The notes under the pieces: generated by a model | Told to the model about the DNA's origin: nothing | The model's database searches: none | What the model saw: only the letters and a program-made list of their open reading frames with translations | Shown here: piece by piece, positions 24,739 through 37,600 of the stretch | Layout: each line of letters opens with the position of its first letter | How positions within the stretch are numbered: the stretch's first letter is position 1 | NCBI GenBank assembly: GCA_029224185.1 | Contig: CM055188.1 | Location: 13,149,497 to 13,213,496 of the forward strand | Source: Karalla daura | Taxonomy: Eukaryota; Chordata; Actinopteri; Chaetodontiformes; Leiognathidae | Direction of reading: 5' to 3' | Length of the DNA stretch: 64,000 bases | Made by a program: the position numbers and the translations under genes

Positions 24739-25055
24739 GCAGACTCAAAAGAGAATGATACGTTTTGTTTTTTCATTCAATTATGGGCCATCAATTTTGA
24801 CAATTTTTACAACATCTTACAAACCAAAATAAAACTAGTGGTCTAAAAGTTTCGCAGCAAATCCACTGCTTTACTTCTTCACTTCATTAAAACCTGCAGC
24901 ACCAAAACAGGGTTTTAAAGTTTCTTTTTTTCCCCCTCTATCTGATATTTAGGTAGTTTCATGAACAAAAGGTAGAAATTCTCCTTTTGAAATTTTTAAG
25001 ATCCACAGGAGCCTACGAGGCTATACTTCTCACTACTTTTTTAAAAAATATATGT

Positions 25056-25061
25056 TTTATT
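25056..25061 (-). terminator. eif6 poly(A) signal (AATAAA on minus strand)
   Basis: TTTATT on the plus strand, about 80 bases beyond the proposed eif6 stop codon. It gives a short 3' UTR and supports the choice of last exon. Confidence 0.55.
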
Positions 25062-25141
25062 GATCTAAAGAAAATTAAGTTAACCAACATGAAAAACTGC
25101 CAGAACCTACTAAGTCTTTCACCAGGGTATGAAACCTAAAA

Positions 25142-25236
25142 CTAGGCATCATGCTTAAGCTCCTCCCCACATCTGCAGTGAGCAGAACTGGGTGAACTGA
25201 TAAAACTGAACTCTTGCTTTGCTGCCTCATGTTCAT

Positions 25237-25310
<74 letters not shown>

Positions 25311-28300
25311 AGTGTGTGCGTGCACGCATGCATGCGTGCATGTGTCACTGACCTGTCAATCAGCGAGTCCCTCATGCCGGTGGCGATGGCAGAGGGATGC
25401 CCAGCCTCGCTGATTCTGAACACACTCTCAATGACAGACAGCTCAGTGCTGGTGGTGTCCAGGCCGCAGAACGCGCACCAATCATTGACCACCATGCCCG
25501 CTGCGATGACCTCACTGCCCCGGTTCACGGTGCCAGCCTGCACAAAATGGTTGGTGTGAAATTCAGTGATGCTCCCTGCTGCAGACACCACAAGGTCTGC
25601 CAGATTTACTATGTCTACCTCATCGTTCTTAACCCCTCTAGCTTGTAAAAATGATGTAAAGAAAAAAAAAACACAGGGGAGGGCTGGGTGACAAAAATAA
25701 CTTTCAACAAATTAACAAATGAACCACAAAACAACGCAAGCACATTTTTCAATTGAATAAAATAAGTGGAACAAACATCTATTCAAACTAAATAAAAAAA
25801 AATTGTTTGTCTAGTCAAAAGATTTGAGTATTTACAGCAGGACAAAGTGGAATATGAATGCAATATTTTATAGGCCCATGAAGTCACTGATGGACAGAGT
25901 ATCTGTCCTGAGACAAGCACATCCCCTAACAACCCCGTGCTTACCACCAAAGGAACTTGCAGCAGTGACGAGAGCTCGTCTTGATCTTCTATCGATGTCT
26001 TCGGGTGAACCAGGCCTCCCTGGTTGCTGAATGCGCAGTACGAGCCGACCAGGACCTGCTCAGCTACCGTCTGACGGAAAACCTCCACTTTGAGAGTGTC
26101 TGCAAGGATCTCCTCTGTTTCCTGAAATGAGGAAAAATGAATGACACAAGACTTCAGATTATTTGATTTCTACCATGAGTGATTTAATCTGTGCGACTGT
26201 GTTCACTGCATCAACCATTATGAATAAAAACATGGCAGTTGTCAACTGCTGCAGCCCAGCTGACCAACATTAGGCACCGCACTCAGCTGAATGTGTGTTG
26301 GTGTGGCATGTTTGTTAGCCTCACCGTGTCAAGGTCCGGGTGCACCAGTGCTACATAGTCGTTGCAGGCGATGACATTGCCAAGAGCAGACAGGCGCTCC
26401 TCAACTCTCTGAATCCTCACAGTGTCTGGGAGGCAGTTTCTGATGTGCTGCAGCTCCTGGTCTGTGGTGTTGTTGGGCACCAGAAGGCCATGACGGTTAC
26501 CTGACAACAACCATACAAGAAACATTTTGTTGATAAGTTTTATCAGTAAACAAAATGAAGGGGAAGTGTAGAGTGTGTTTAAGTGTGTGCATGCACACTC
26601 CGGAGGATTGCTTACCAACACACATCCTTCCTATGATGCGACAGCCAGCTATGGACGCATGAACCACTGGGATGGTTTCTGACAACTCCCCTTCAAACAC
26701 ACTGCAGTCACACAAATAACAGCATCATGTATCTAAACACTGTGGAATCACAGTTTAGCTTTTGTCTACACTTGCCAGATTATCTCAGTGACAAATGACG
26801 AGCTGCTGAATGTATACCTGGGGTTCTTGATAAGGGAGTGGGAATTCATTCTAAGAATTTCCTTGAAAAAACAAACCTTATGAGTCAGGAATACTTCAAG
26901 AATTGTACAAGGAGATTAGATGACCCCACAATGAATATCTTTCTTACCACAGGGGAAATGAGTTTTGATATGGAGAGACAACTTCATCAAAACCCATAAG
27001 AGGATACCACTTGTAGCGGCACTGTGGCTTGGTGAATAGCAACAAAATAGTTTGAATCCTGGTAAGAGCAACAACCTTTCTGTGTGGAAAATTACTTGTT
27101 CTACCAGTGTGTTCCAGGTTCCTCCCACAGTCCAAAAACATACATGTTAAGGCCTAATGGAGACAAGATGTGTGTCAGAGAATTAAGTGTGTGTGCCCTA
27201 TGATGGACAGTCCCAATTCTGGGACACATGGCTCTGTCTCAATTTTGGGTCTGCATCAGTGGAAGGTTGCAGCCTCTGCAGTCTTCAGAAGCTCCTCCAC
27301 AGTCTGCACCAACAGGGTCATGTATTTCAACAGAAATTAGTTCATTGACATACCTGACATTTGACTTTCAAAATCAGACTAACAACCAAGCACTTGCACA
27401 TTAAATCGACCACACTGTCTGCTTACGGTTGTTATGTTGAAAATATTTTTATATTTAATCAGCTGTGAAGAATCTTGACACACAGGAGGCATGTGCAGGA
27501 CACATTTGGAGCCTCCAACTGTGTCCTTCTGCACCTAAGGATCCCTGTGGGGATTGGGAATTGGGACAGGCCTTGTGACAGTGCAGTGCAATCAGCCTTC
27601 AAATTTGTACATAAATGATCCAGATTTTGCATTGAGACAGGCACCACAGTGACATTGGGAACAGAGCAGGTAGGATAATGAGTTGATAGATGAAATCCAG
27701 TCGAGTCTGTCCATGCTTTGGAATAAGTCACAGTGCTGATCTAACTTGGAAAGAACAGATACTACTTCTACCATTTCTGCTCTCACAACTGCCTCTACCC
27801 CTTACATGTAGTCTGTAAATGAATAAATGTAGATATTTTATAACTTATTTTGCATTCCTGCAACAATTACCTGCTATTCCTTACTACAGTTTCATATGTA
27901 AAAAAAAAAAGTTATTTTCCTAGTCATGGTTATGTAGCCTGTAACCTGAAAGGAACCTCCCCAAGGATTCAATAAAGATTATATGATCAGATCTTGTTTT
28001 GAAACTCACAACAAAGGAAAATCAGTAGAGTCACACCTTTGACTTCCTGGTGCAATTTTTACGATTGTAGTGACCTCATTTACTAAAAAATGACAGATAC
28101 AATGTAGTACAAATGATTGTTGGATGATCTCTCATGGACAAATGGTTTGAGCTTTTCGAAAGCTTGACCGGCTGTGGACACTGGGCTCCACTCACCGACA
28201 TTAACCATGAAACCTTCTAAAATATAAGTCTTGTTGTATCAGATGTAACCAGACGACACACCTCAAGTTACATAACAAAGTAATACTGTCATGGGGAGCA

Positions 28301-28529
28301 ACAGAAGTTGCACTCGTATGACATCAGCCTGCTCTAGCTAACGCAGCCTCCACGCCGAGATCTCAGGCAGCGCATAGAACCAGCAGCTGAAGACACAGGA
28401 AAACTAGGAGATGGAGGCTCACCTGTAAAAGTTCTCCGAGCCACCGATTGCCACCAGACAGTAGGTGTTAGTCAACTTGGCAAAGCAGCCGATCTCGTTG
28501 TTTTTCTCAAACGATGCTCTCATAGCCAT
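25142..28529 (-). CDS. eif6: Eukaryotic translation initiation factor 6, complete
   Basis: Minus-strand coding exons 28423-28529, 26616-26701, 26325-26500, 25945-26121, 25353-25537 and 25142-25172 give 253 residues (human 245). The start MAMRASFEKNNEIGCFAKLT and blocks such as [58 protein letters not shown] and LDTTSTELSVIESVFR identify it with certainty. eIF6 binds the 60S subunit near uL14 and blocks 40S joining until SBDS/EFL1 release it; it also acts in nucleolar 60S maturation. The family is a five-fold pentein propeller. The Ser pair of human positions 174/175 is kept, but the position of human Ser235 reads Gly (IATGMRDSLID). The last exon encodes RCGEELKHDA instead of SLT; its acceptor (CTCACTGCAG) and the nearby poly(A) signal support it, but this exon is the least certain part. 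A 5' UTR intron probably spans 28561-28874. Confidence 0.95.
25240..25308. repeat. (GT)n microsatellite in last eif6 intron
   Basis: About 34 GT dinucleotides within a 180-base intron; on the eif6 strand this is (CA)n between the exon 5 donor and the last acceptor. Confidence 0.95.
27010..27215. mobile_element. Dispersed fish repeat fragment
   Basis: Includes CTTTCTGTGTGGAAAATTAC, GGTTCCTCCCACAGTCCAAA and TGTGTGCCCTATGATGGAC. These are diverged versions of a very common teleost repeat with a 'hypertext-like' conserved block around CCTCCCACAGTCCAAAAACA. Class uncertain. Confidence 0.5.
27938..27985 (+). mobile_element. Possible retroposon 3' tail
   Basis: GGAACCTCCCCAAGGATTCA followed by ATAAAGAT resembles the CCTC-GGGAT-AATAAAG end of fish LINE/SINE elements, with several changes. 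Confidence 0.3.
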
Positions 28530-28927
28530 GTTAGCAGGGAGGAGGCGTCACTTCAGGTCCTGAAACAACAAAAACAATTAAATCACTGAGCCGCTGGTTA
28601 TTACAGCACACAGCGACGAGTTGGTGGTTATTACAGAATTATCATAGTTAGTAGATTGACTACTTTACGAGTCTAAACTGCTGATATAGCTCAGTAGGGT
28701 TGTTAGCTAGACGGCTAGCTAGCAACTTTTCAAAAGTTTGGAATCTAGCAGCAATTAAGGGGGGACACGTCAAACCGACTCACGATTTATGGTCAGGGAA
28801 CTTCTAATAAATGCCACCACAGTTTGTATGTAACTACTGGTGACGTTTAGACAAACAAGGCCTGTGTTAATTACCTGATAGAAGTCCGGGGTTGTTCAAC
28901 GTGCGGATGAGCAGAGTCTCCTTTCCC

Positions 28928-28968
28928 CACGTGTTCACTTCCGTGTCAGAGCGTACGCGATGACGTAA
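28928..28968. promoter_or_regulatory. eif6 promoter: E-box and CRE-like site
   Basis: CACGTG (28928-28933) and TGACGTAA (28961-28968) flank the likely eif6 transcription start, just upstream of a proposed non-coding first exon that ends CTATCAG|GTAATT at 28875 on the minus strand. Confidence 0.45.
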
Positions 28969-29024
28969 GACGTAAAGCCACGATTAAAAACAATCTGCGC
29001 TACTACTACAATGTGGAGGGAGCC

Positions 29025-29184
<160 letters not shown>

Positions 29185-29324
29185 GCTGTTGTGGCAGAAT
29201 AAAAGACAAGACAGTACAGTGGTATATATGTTTATCAGGTGAGATGCTTGCGTTGGATACAGAGATGAGCAGGTGGAGTGGGTATTGACACCATACAGTA
29301 AACTATGTATATATAATATAATAT

Positions 29325-29373
29325 GTACTAATATACTAATATACTAATATACTAATATATATATATATGTGTA

Positions 29374-29420
<47 letters not shown>

Positions 29421-29425
29421 ATAAT
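29325..29425. repeat. AT-rich simple repeat
   Basis: ACTAATAT units followed by interrupted (AT)n. Confidence 0.85.
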
Positions 29426-29593
29426 TTTTAAATTGACATTGCTCAACAATGTGTATGTGCAAGTGTTTAATCCTATTTTGTTCCATCTATTCCATCTATT
29501 ATAACAGCTCCAAACGAAGCCTTAGTTTTGCTTCAAGCAAGGTTCTGACATTAGCTGCTTCCAAACACGGATGTTTTCAGTCCAAAGGCTTAG

Positions 29594-29640
29594 TGTGTGT
29601 GTGTATGTCTGTAAGTGTATGTGTGTGTGTGTGTGTGTGT
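29594..29640. repeat. (GT)n microsatellite
   Basis: Interrupted GT run before the GC-rich block. Confidence 0.8.
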
Positions 29641-29788
29641 TACAAAAAAGGAAACAAATTGAAAAAAGAAAAATCTCTTAATGGTCTCCTTTTCAATTAC
29701 CTGCATAGCAACTGCACACGCAGCTGTCCCCCCGTTTCCTGCACAACACCGGAGCGACGGCCACAGCCAATCACATCAGCCGCTGCTT

Positions 29789-29866
29789 GTGACGTTGTAT
29801 TTGTTGACCCCTCATTAGCTCGCAACCTGTGTGACGTCACAGAGGAAGGCCGGGCGGGGTTGAGGG
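29789..29866 (+). promoter_or_regulatory. Candidate promoter upstream of mmp24os
   Basis: A GC-rich block with a full CRE TGACGTCA at 29832-29839 and a GGGCGGGG-like GC box just after it (about 29850); a CCAAT-type GCCAATCAC lies shortly upstream near 29765. A possible donor AACAG|GTCTC follows at about 29918. It is the best promoter-like block between eif6 and mmp24os, although 3.9 kb from the coding exon. Confidence 0.35.
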
Positions 29867-30230
29867 GGACAAACCAGAGCCGAGAAGGAGACAAAGAGCA
29901 GCCAAACATAATAACAGGTCTCACTCCTGCAAGTCTATGTGTGCCCATAGTTTGAAGCAGCCTCAATGCGCTTGAAGCAATAATGATGTTATGATATCAT
30001 AAGATAGCTGTTATCTGGTTAGAGGTTGTGCCAGGGGGGATTCTAGGATCAAATCACAGACTTCTACAGAAAGCAACTGGATTAGTAATAATGGACGCTG
30101 ACAATTGTGGGACACCTAAACTCAAATACACTTACCTTTCTTTCTTCTTCTTGTGAACATGACACCCCTAGCAGGTGGTATCATGTAATCCTTTGACTTT
30201 GTGGTTATGATGTTGATGCCGTTTTGGCAG

Positions 30231-30268
30231 ACGGACATGAATCAACCTGACGGACATGAAGCAACCTG
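30231..30268. repeat. Short tandem duplication
   Basis: Two adjacent 19-base copies of GACGGACATGAAKCAACCT that differ at one base. Confidence 0.7.
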
Positions 30269-30374
30269 AAACTGTTGTTGTTGCATATTTGCATTGATGA
30301 AAAGCTAAAAAGTGAGAGCATCTTCATACTTTGCTTTCTCATGAGATGGCTATTTGTCGTTCCAGGTCAGACAA

Positions 30375-30470
30375 TAGGGCCTTTCAGGGTGGAGTTTGCA
30401 TGTCATCCCTGTGTTGAGAGCGTTTCCTCTGGGTAACTTTGTGGCCTCACACAGTCCAAAAACATGCATC
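30375..30470. mobile_element. Dispersed fish repeat fragment
   Basis: GTGGAGTTTGCATGTCATCC, then TTTCCTCTGGGTAAC and CACACAGTCCAAAAACATGC: the same dispersed repeat as at 27.1 and 61.1 kb. Confidence 0.5.
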
Positions 30471-33400
30471 GATCAACTTACTTATTTGTACCATGCCAAA
30501 GGGATCTGTTGGAAACTGTCCATTCAATTCGCAACAGCAGTAAACACACATCTACCCTGTTATCATTTTTTGTTTCATTTCGACTTCATTCATTCGACTC
30601 GCAAAGCCAACATTATCACTGTACAGTAAAATCCCTGTCGATGGACCAACTCCGAGGACTTGAGCTGCTTTTTTAGGCAATGTCTCTGCTGATAAGTTAC
30701 CATACTGAGACTCCACCGAAAAGCGGAGTGACTCCTCCTCTCACACAGAGACGATCTGTGCAGGGAGCCGCGGCTCAGACACGTCTTCTGGATACTCTGC
30801 CCGGAGACACCGAGAGACACCGGAACCGGAGGCCGACACACGCAGACGGGCCTCGCAGGATAAGAGGGGGTCGACTAGGTGTGGTATAAATCAATCTACG
30901 TTCACAGCCAACCACAGCACGCACACAAACACAAACACACAGGAACGCTCACATACACACGGTCCTCTCAGGGTTGTAAACAAGTCACCTGGTGGTGCAG
31001 GGGTGAATTCAAAATCTGTGATGTGGTCCACATAAGGCCAACAGGAGGTTAGAGAGATATAGTATTTAATGTCATAACTTGTATTGCATGAAGTCTTTCA
31101 CTGGCAACAGATGCCTTAATACCAATTTAGAGATTTATTGTGTTGGAGCAGTTTCCCTGTAACAAGCTGAAGTGAGCGCTACCTTCTCTTCAAGTCACAG
31201 AGTAGTTGAAATAAAATGTAAAATTATTATGTATTTGAGCATGTACATCACAGCAATGAGTAATTTTACAGTCTGTCATATACAATTTAAATGCCTTGTA
31301 AGTGGTGTTCAGTTTGGCATAACACTGAAATAATAATAATGATGATGATAATGATAAAATTCGGTGAGAGTCCCTAGAAGAGGAAGTGTTACACCAAGGA
31401 AGATCACTAAAGCAAACAGATTGTCAACTATCAACCGTTGGAGGTAATTTCACTAACTTAAACAGAAATAAGAGAAACAGACCAAAAATGTCCCAGTGAA
31501 GTAAGATGATGAAATTTTTACAAGTTCAATGTTCTGATGGTGCAGAGTCTGTGTTGTGAACACAAGAGGAATTCATGTCAATGACAATCGCTGATAGTAG
31601 CTCAGGTCAGGAGGCTGCTACTCTGTAACTTGTGAAGGTTTACAGGGGAGCATCAGGTCATGTTAGGAAGGAGAAAGGAAGAGGAGCAGAGAAGGTGAAG
31701 CCTGCAGCTAAGGCTCACATGCAGTCTTCTGAAGCGCATCCCCAGAGGAAGAGACAAATTCTGCTTATCTGGACGTAAAGCGGGCAGCGCCAGGGAAAAA
31801 ATGGTGCTCGAGTCAAAACAAAACATCTTAGTAGAAAGAAAGAGAGAGCGAGAGAAAGTTGTGCTATTTTTATCTAGGCCTTCTCTCATGCTGCCACAGC
31901 TGGCGAGAGAGAGGAGAAAGGGGGAAGGGAAGGCGGAGGCTGTGCTGAATGATAATCAAGATGCTCTGAAGTTCATGAATGAAGCATGTGGCACCCAGAT
32001 TAAATCCTTAAACCACTTATGTTGTTACTACCTGGGTCAAACAATCTGATTTATTAGAGAGGAAAAAAACTCAAGATCAAAGGCATTTTGTAATTCTGCA
32101 ATTATTCTTCAGTATAATTCATGATGAAGTTTTCTCTGTCCAAATGTTATCTCATTCATCCAATGAACAGAAAGTTGCTCAGATGAGATGGTGTTTCTTT
32201 TTGTTTCTGTTCTGCTGTTGCTCAGTGTCATTGATGTTATATTCAGATAAGGAGAAAAGGTCAAAGTGTGTGCTTGGCTTTTATGTGGAAAATATTCTGG
32301 GTAGGTACTACTTTAGAGTTTGACCCCAGACCATGACACAATCATGACACAGTTACCTTTGTATTTTGAAAGGTGTACAGTCTGTTTTACAGCCAGCCAT
32401 AACTTTTTGTAATGCGATAACACACAGGTCATGGTGTCTGTTATTCACTGACATTCACTGACAAGGTTTGTGTGTGTGCATGCAAACCATGAAAATGCTT
32501 GAATGCTATCTTTGTAAGATTTGAAAGGTTCTTGAATTTTAGATAAAGTGCTTGAAAATAGTTGAAAGCTAATTGCTTTATACAATCTCGAAAAAGGTTA
32601 AACAGCAAGCCAGAGGTATCACATGAAACCCATGTTTCTGTAACTGCATTATATGTGGCCCTCATCCTCCTATACGAAAGAATTTTGGATGTTCGAACAT
32701 CATGATATATTTTTTATTGTGATCAAAAGTAAATTTGTCTTTTAAGAATGTATGTAATAATAATTTAATAAAATATAGTTGCAAGGTGCTGGTAAACCTT
32801 GAAAATGTAACATAAATAGAGCTTAGCAGAGGTGCATGAATGCTCTCTCCTGTGAGAAAGGAAGTGAATCAGAGTTGGAGAAAAATGTTTGATAGGTTCA
32901 TATATATTTATATTCATTTTTAGATCTGAACTGGTCCATGTTGTTTTTGTCATGCCCATTAATATCCAGCAGGTGTCACCACTGTCTTTGAAAAGCTACT
33001 GTTGAGTGAGACTGAGAATTGTGGTACTTAATTCAGACAAAAAAATTGTCTTGTTTAGAATTTATCATTTATTTAATGATAAAAAATTGTGTGTGTGTTT
33101 AAGCTTGAAGTGACTCATACTAATGGAGGAAAAAAAAACACATTTCCATCAGTTGCTAAAATCTATCATTGATTTTTGACTGATTAAATTATAAAATCTG
33201 TAATCAGTAGATTGGCTGAATTAACAGTGCCATTAAATCATTAGTGCCTGCCCTGTTGGAAAGTGCTGCCTGGTTGTTTCTGGTTTCTGTCTTGAGTCTC
33301 ATGAGTCACGTGTAATTTCCCAGCGTGCACCACAGACCACTGGCCAGCACTCACAACTTGCCCCACGTTCACCCAAAGTGTTAATCAGTGTAAGATGATC

Positions 33401-33749
33401 CTGTCTGTTCTATGTGATTATGTTGAGTTTGAGTGGATTGGTGTACTGGACGGATCATTGTCGATTTGAGATCTGTGAGCTGATGTCAAGTGGAAACTGT
33501 GGTCTTTCTCTTCCTGCATTTCTTTTCCCTGTTCAAGTCTTTCTATTGCTTTCTACCATTATTCAGTGAGTTACTGTCTATGTTTACATGGATAGCAATA
33601 ATGTGAACATTGACCTTATTCCAAAGAAGACAGTAATTACATTATGATGCTTACATGGGTTGCTTTCAGAATTATCTATTAATATTCATGTTTATGTGAT
33701 GGAAAACAGCACAGGGTTAAGCCTGTGTTTTTTCTCAGGTGTGACTGTG

Positions 33750-34316
<567 letters not shown>

Positions 34317-34656
34317 ACTGGTCCTGGATCAGCAGAGGAGTGTGAAGTGTTGTGGCCCAGCTGCTGCATTCATGGACCCATGATCATCTAGTGTTTGCTT
34401 TTTTTCTGCAATGCTTATCTGAACAGAACCTTGTATTGGGTTTTGACTCCTTAAATGTTTCCTGCTTCACCTGGGTATGAACTCATCTCTTGATGTGCAT
34501 TTGATGAGATTCTAGTTTTGCATCAAGAATCATGCATCTACTGTTTATTGATAATTGCATACTTTTCACATTATTTTTAAACCACATGAACTAAAGATTT
34601 GAGATACTGCCTCACATATGTCAGGTGTGTGAGCTGACTGTCACAGCATGATGTTA

Positions 34657-34662
34657 AATAAA
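34657..34662 (+). terminator. mmp24os poly(A) signal (AATAAA)
   Basis: GTTAAATAAAGACAATAAGC context, 340 bases after the mmp24os stop codon. Confidence 0.6.
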
Positions 34663-37600
34663 GACAATAAGCACAATAGGAGCTGGCATTTAGGTTGATT
34701 ATTATCTTGTGCTATAAAATCACCTTATTATTAATAGGGTCTATGAGGACTGACAGCCTCTAATGGGCACTGTAGATATTGTGTTTTTTGGCCCTTCAAT
34801 GATCCGTTGTTGCTGCTTGTACAACGTAGTGTTAATTATCATGACTCACTCAGCTAAAGTTCACTCTGGAGGAGTTTGGTCAGAAAGCAACCTCTGAGCT
34901 GTGAGTCACAGCCTTTGCAAAGACAAGTCCAAAGTGAATGTCTGAAATGGAATTTGGTTGTTGAGTTTAGCGATGTTGTTCAGCAATAAGAGATGTAACT
35001 GGATGTCAATGCCAGCTATAGTGTCAACAGCACAATTTTATGAATCAGAGCTCTGTTATTGGAAGAATCAAAACAGACTGCATTCAAAAGAGATGTGAAA
35101 CAACCTGATGACTCATGGCAACTGAGGAACTGAAGGGGACATATTGTGCATATTTTACAACTTTTTGTCAACATCTACAGAGTAGGTCTGTATAATTTAT
35201 GACTCCCAAAACTTGTACAGATGTCAAGGAAAAATACAGAGATCAGCGTCTATGCCTTGACTTCCAGGAACGTTTTATTCTGGCTGCTGCTTTCCTCTGA
35301 TTGGCTGATCAGTGGAGGATTCCTCATAGGCAGATGAGGTTTCCCAGCCCTGCTTCCACCATCTCTTGTTTACCTTGCTGGGCTGCGCTGCTGCCAAGCT
35401 CAGTCAGAGTGTCATGATCCTTTGTTTTATTTATTTGCTGTGGGACGAGATGCTGGTTGGGGGAAGGGGCTCCACCCCGATTGGACAGTAAAGTCGTCAG
35501 GTTTAGCACAGATTTCGCACAGATCTTGTTATGTCTTGTTCAGGGAGACTGAAAAGCATGTGAAATCTGGTTGGTGGGTTACAGCTGGACCCCTCTAGCT
35601 CATGTTATGTTTTGCAGAGGTTGCACCATGAATATATGATATTATAACACTGTAAATATGTTCTGAAATGTGGAACAGCACAAAATGTCCCTTTTTATGT
35701 CCCTTTTGGCAATGACATCTGCAACCACTTGATTGGGAGGATTTCTTTAACACTGGTGTTTCTTTTCCATTAACAATGAAATGACACCTTTAGACAATGT
35801 AGTTTTCACTTTTATTGACATTTTGTTGGTAACAGAACTTGGTGTTGTTGGTATATAACTGGCGTGGGACAATAAAACCAAAGCAAACATAGAAAAAATT
35901 TTCAGTTTCAGTCATGTTTGCATTTTAAATACTCAAACTTTGTCTCTTAAGAAATAAAATTGGTATCACAGAATAATCATGTCAAGTCAGTAACATAAAC
36001 ATACCTATCAATGTAAGCATCATTGTAAAAATGGTTTAACGTTATGTCCAAAGATTAATGACCTTAAATAAAAGAAGGAAAGAAAAATACCAAACTTTTC
36101 AAAAGCTCTTCTCAATCTTTTCTATTTACACAAGCTGATATTTGATATCCAACCGCAAAGGATGATGTGATGAATCTATTAAAAAAATCCGCAAACAAAA
36201 TGGTGTTTCATTATGCACATAAAGAAGTGAGCCAAGGTCAGATTTTTTTTTAAATTTTCGATTTTATAATCAACCCATTTAGTCAAAAAAGAAACCCATA
36301 AGCAAACAAAAATCAGACTATTTACACAAACTTTTTTTTCATAAGAAAAATCAACTGAATTGAATCTCTCTTAAAGCTATTTCTGATAAAATCTCCCTAG
36401 AAGTAGTAGCACTAGTAGTAGTAGTAGTTGTGGTGATATTATCCAAAGAACTTCAATATATCTTGTTACTTCAAAAAGGCTGCCCAGACTACTTCTGATA
36501 TGTCTTTATTCACGTATGTCTATTTTTTTTAAGAAAAGAGAACATTATAAACTAAAGGCAACAACAGGCAAGTTAAAGGAAGACTTAGCCACGTGAAGCC
36601 ACACTCCAAACTCGCAGCAACGTTTGCCAGAGATGGTTCTGCACGGTTCAGGTGTGAAGAAGCTTGTGATCTAATCTCTGAAGCTGACGAAACAAGCTTT
36701 GATTTGACCCAGACATGGAGATCTGTCAAGAGTGAGTGGTAAAGAACAAAACTATGGGAGCTTGGCAAAATGGGCTTAAGCATAAGACAATAAACTATGT
36801 CCACTACCTTTATTGTCCAGGGTCCACTATGTCTTTCAGGAAGAAAATTAAAACTTAGAATTGTATTTCCTGGTCTTGAAGCAAAGAAGAAAATTCACAG
36901 TCCTCATCCAAAGCAACATCAAACTTTTTCGAATCGTATCACCTCACCTTTCCTTGGATTTTTTGATTTTCTTTTGAACAAATCTGGAAAACAATTTTGT
37001 AACCTCTTGCCTGATTGGCCAGAGAGAATTATGATTATTTATCACCCACCCTCCACCACCCATGCACCTCTGCCGAGCATTTTTACCAAACACTGTATGC
37101 TTTCATTTCACATTACCATTCACATTGATCAAACTGCAGCAGTCTGAAACTGGTGCAAGGAGGACAAGTTTGCCAATCGAATGGTGTCCCAAGGCAAGTT
37201 CAGCAGAGTGCATGCAAGGCGAGGCAAGGTAATACCATCCAGTGTAACTGAGGCAAAAGACAGATTTTTATATCAAAGAGGCTGCAGCTTTAGAAGCCCC
37301 AGGAACTTCTTGATTCAGATCAGTTTAAATCTCAAAGTTGAGAGGTTTTCACACCAGATGAGGACTACTGTGGATCACATGCACTGGAGGCTGTGTATGA
37401 AACCATCTCTGAGCAGCACGACTGCTTGCGGTGGTGCAGAGCTACCATCTTTGCCAAACATCACCCCTGTTTGGTAGTGGTGGTATCAGATAACCAAGTC
37501 TACCTTTAAAGGCAACTTCACTGTTGTCCAAAGCCACCAGAACATCGCCAGACCTGGAACAACAAGACCCCTTATGAAGATCCCACCGAGACACTAGTTT

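Larger units (their letters stand above)
26702..28422 (-). other. eif6 intron 1
   Basis: 1.7-kb intron with dispersed-repeat debris (27010-27215) and a possible retroposon tail near 27938-27985. No exon seen. Confidence 0.75.
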
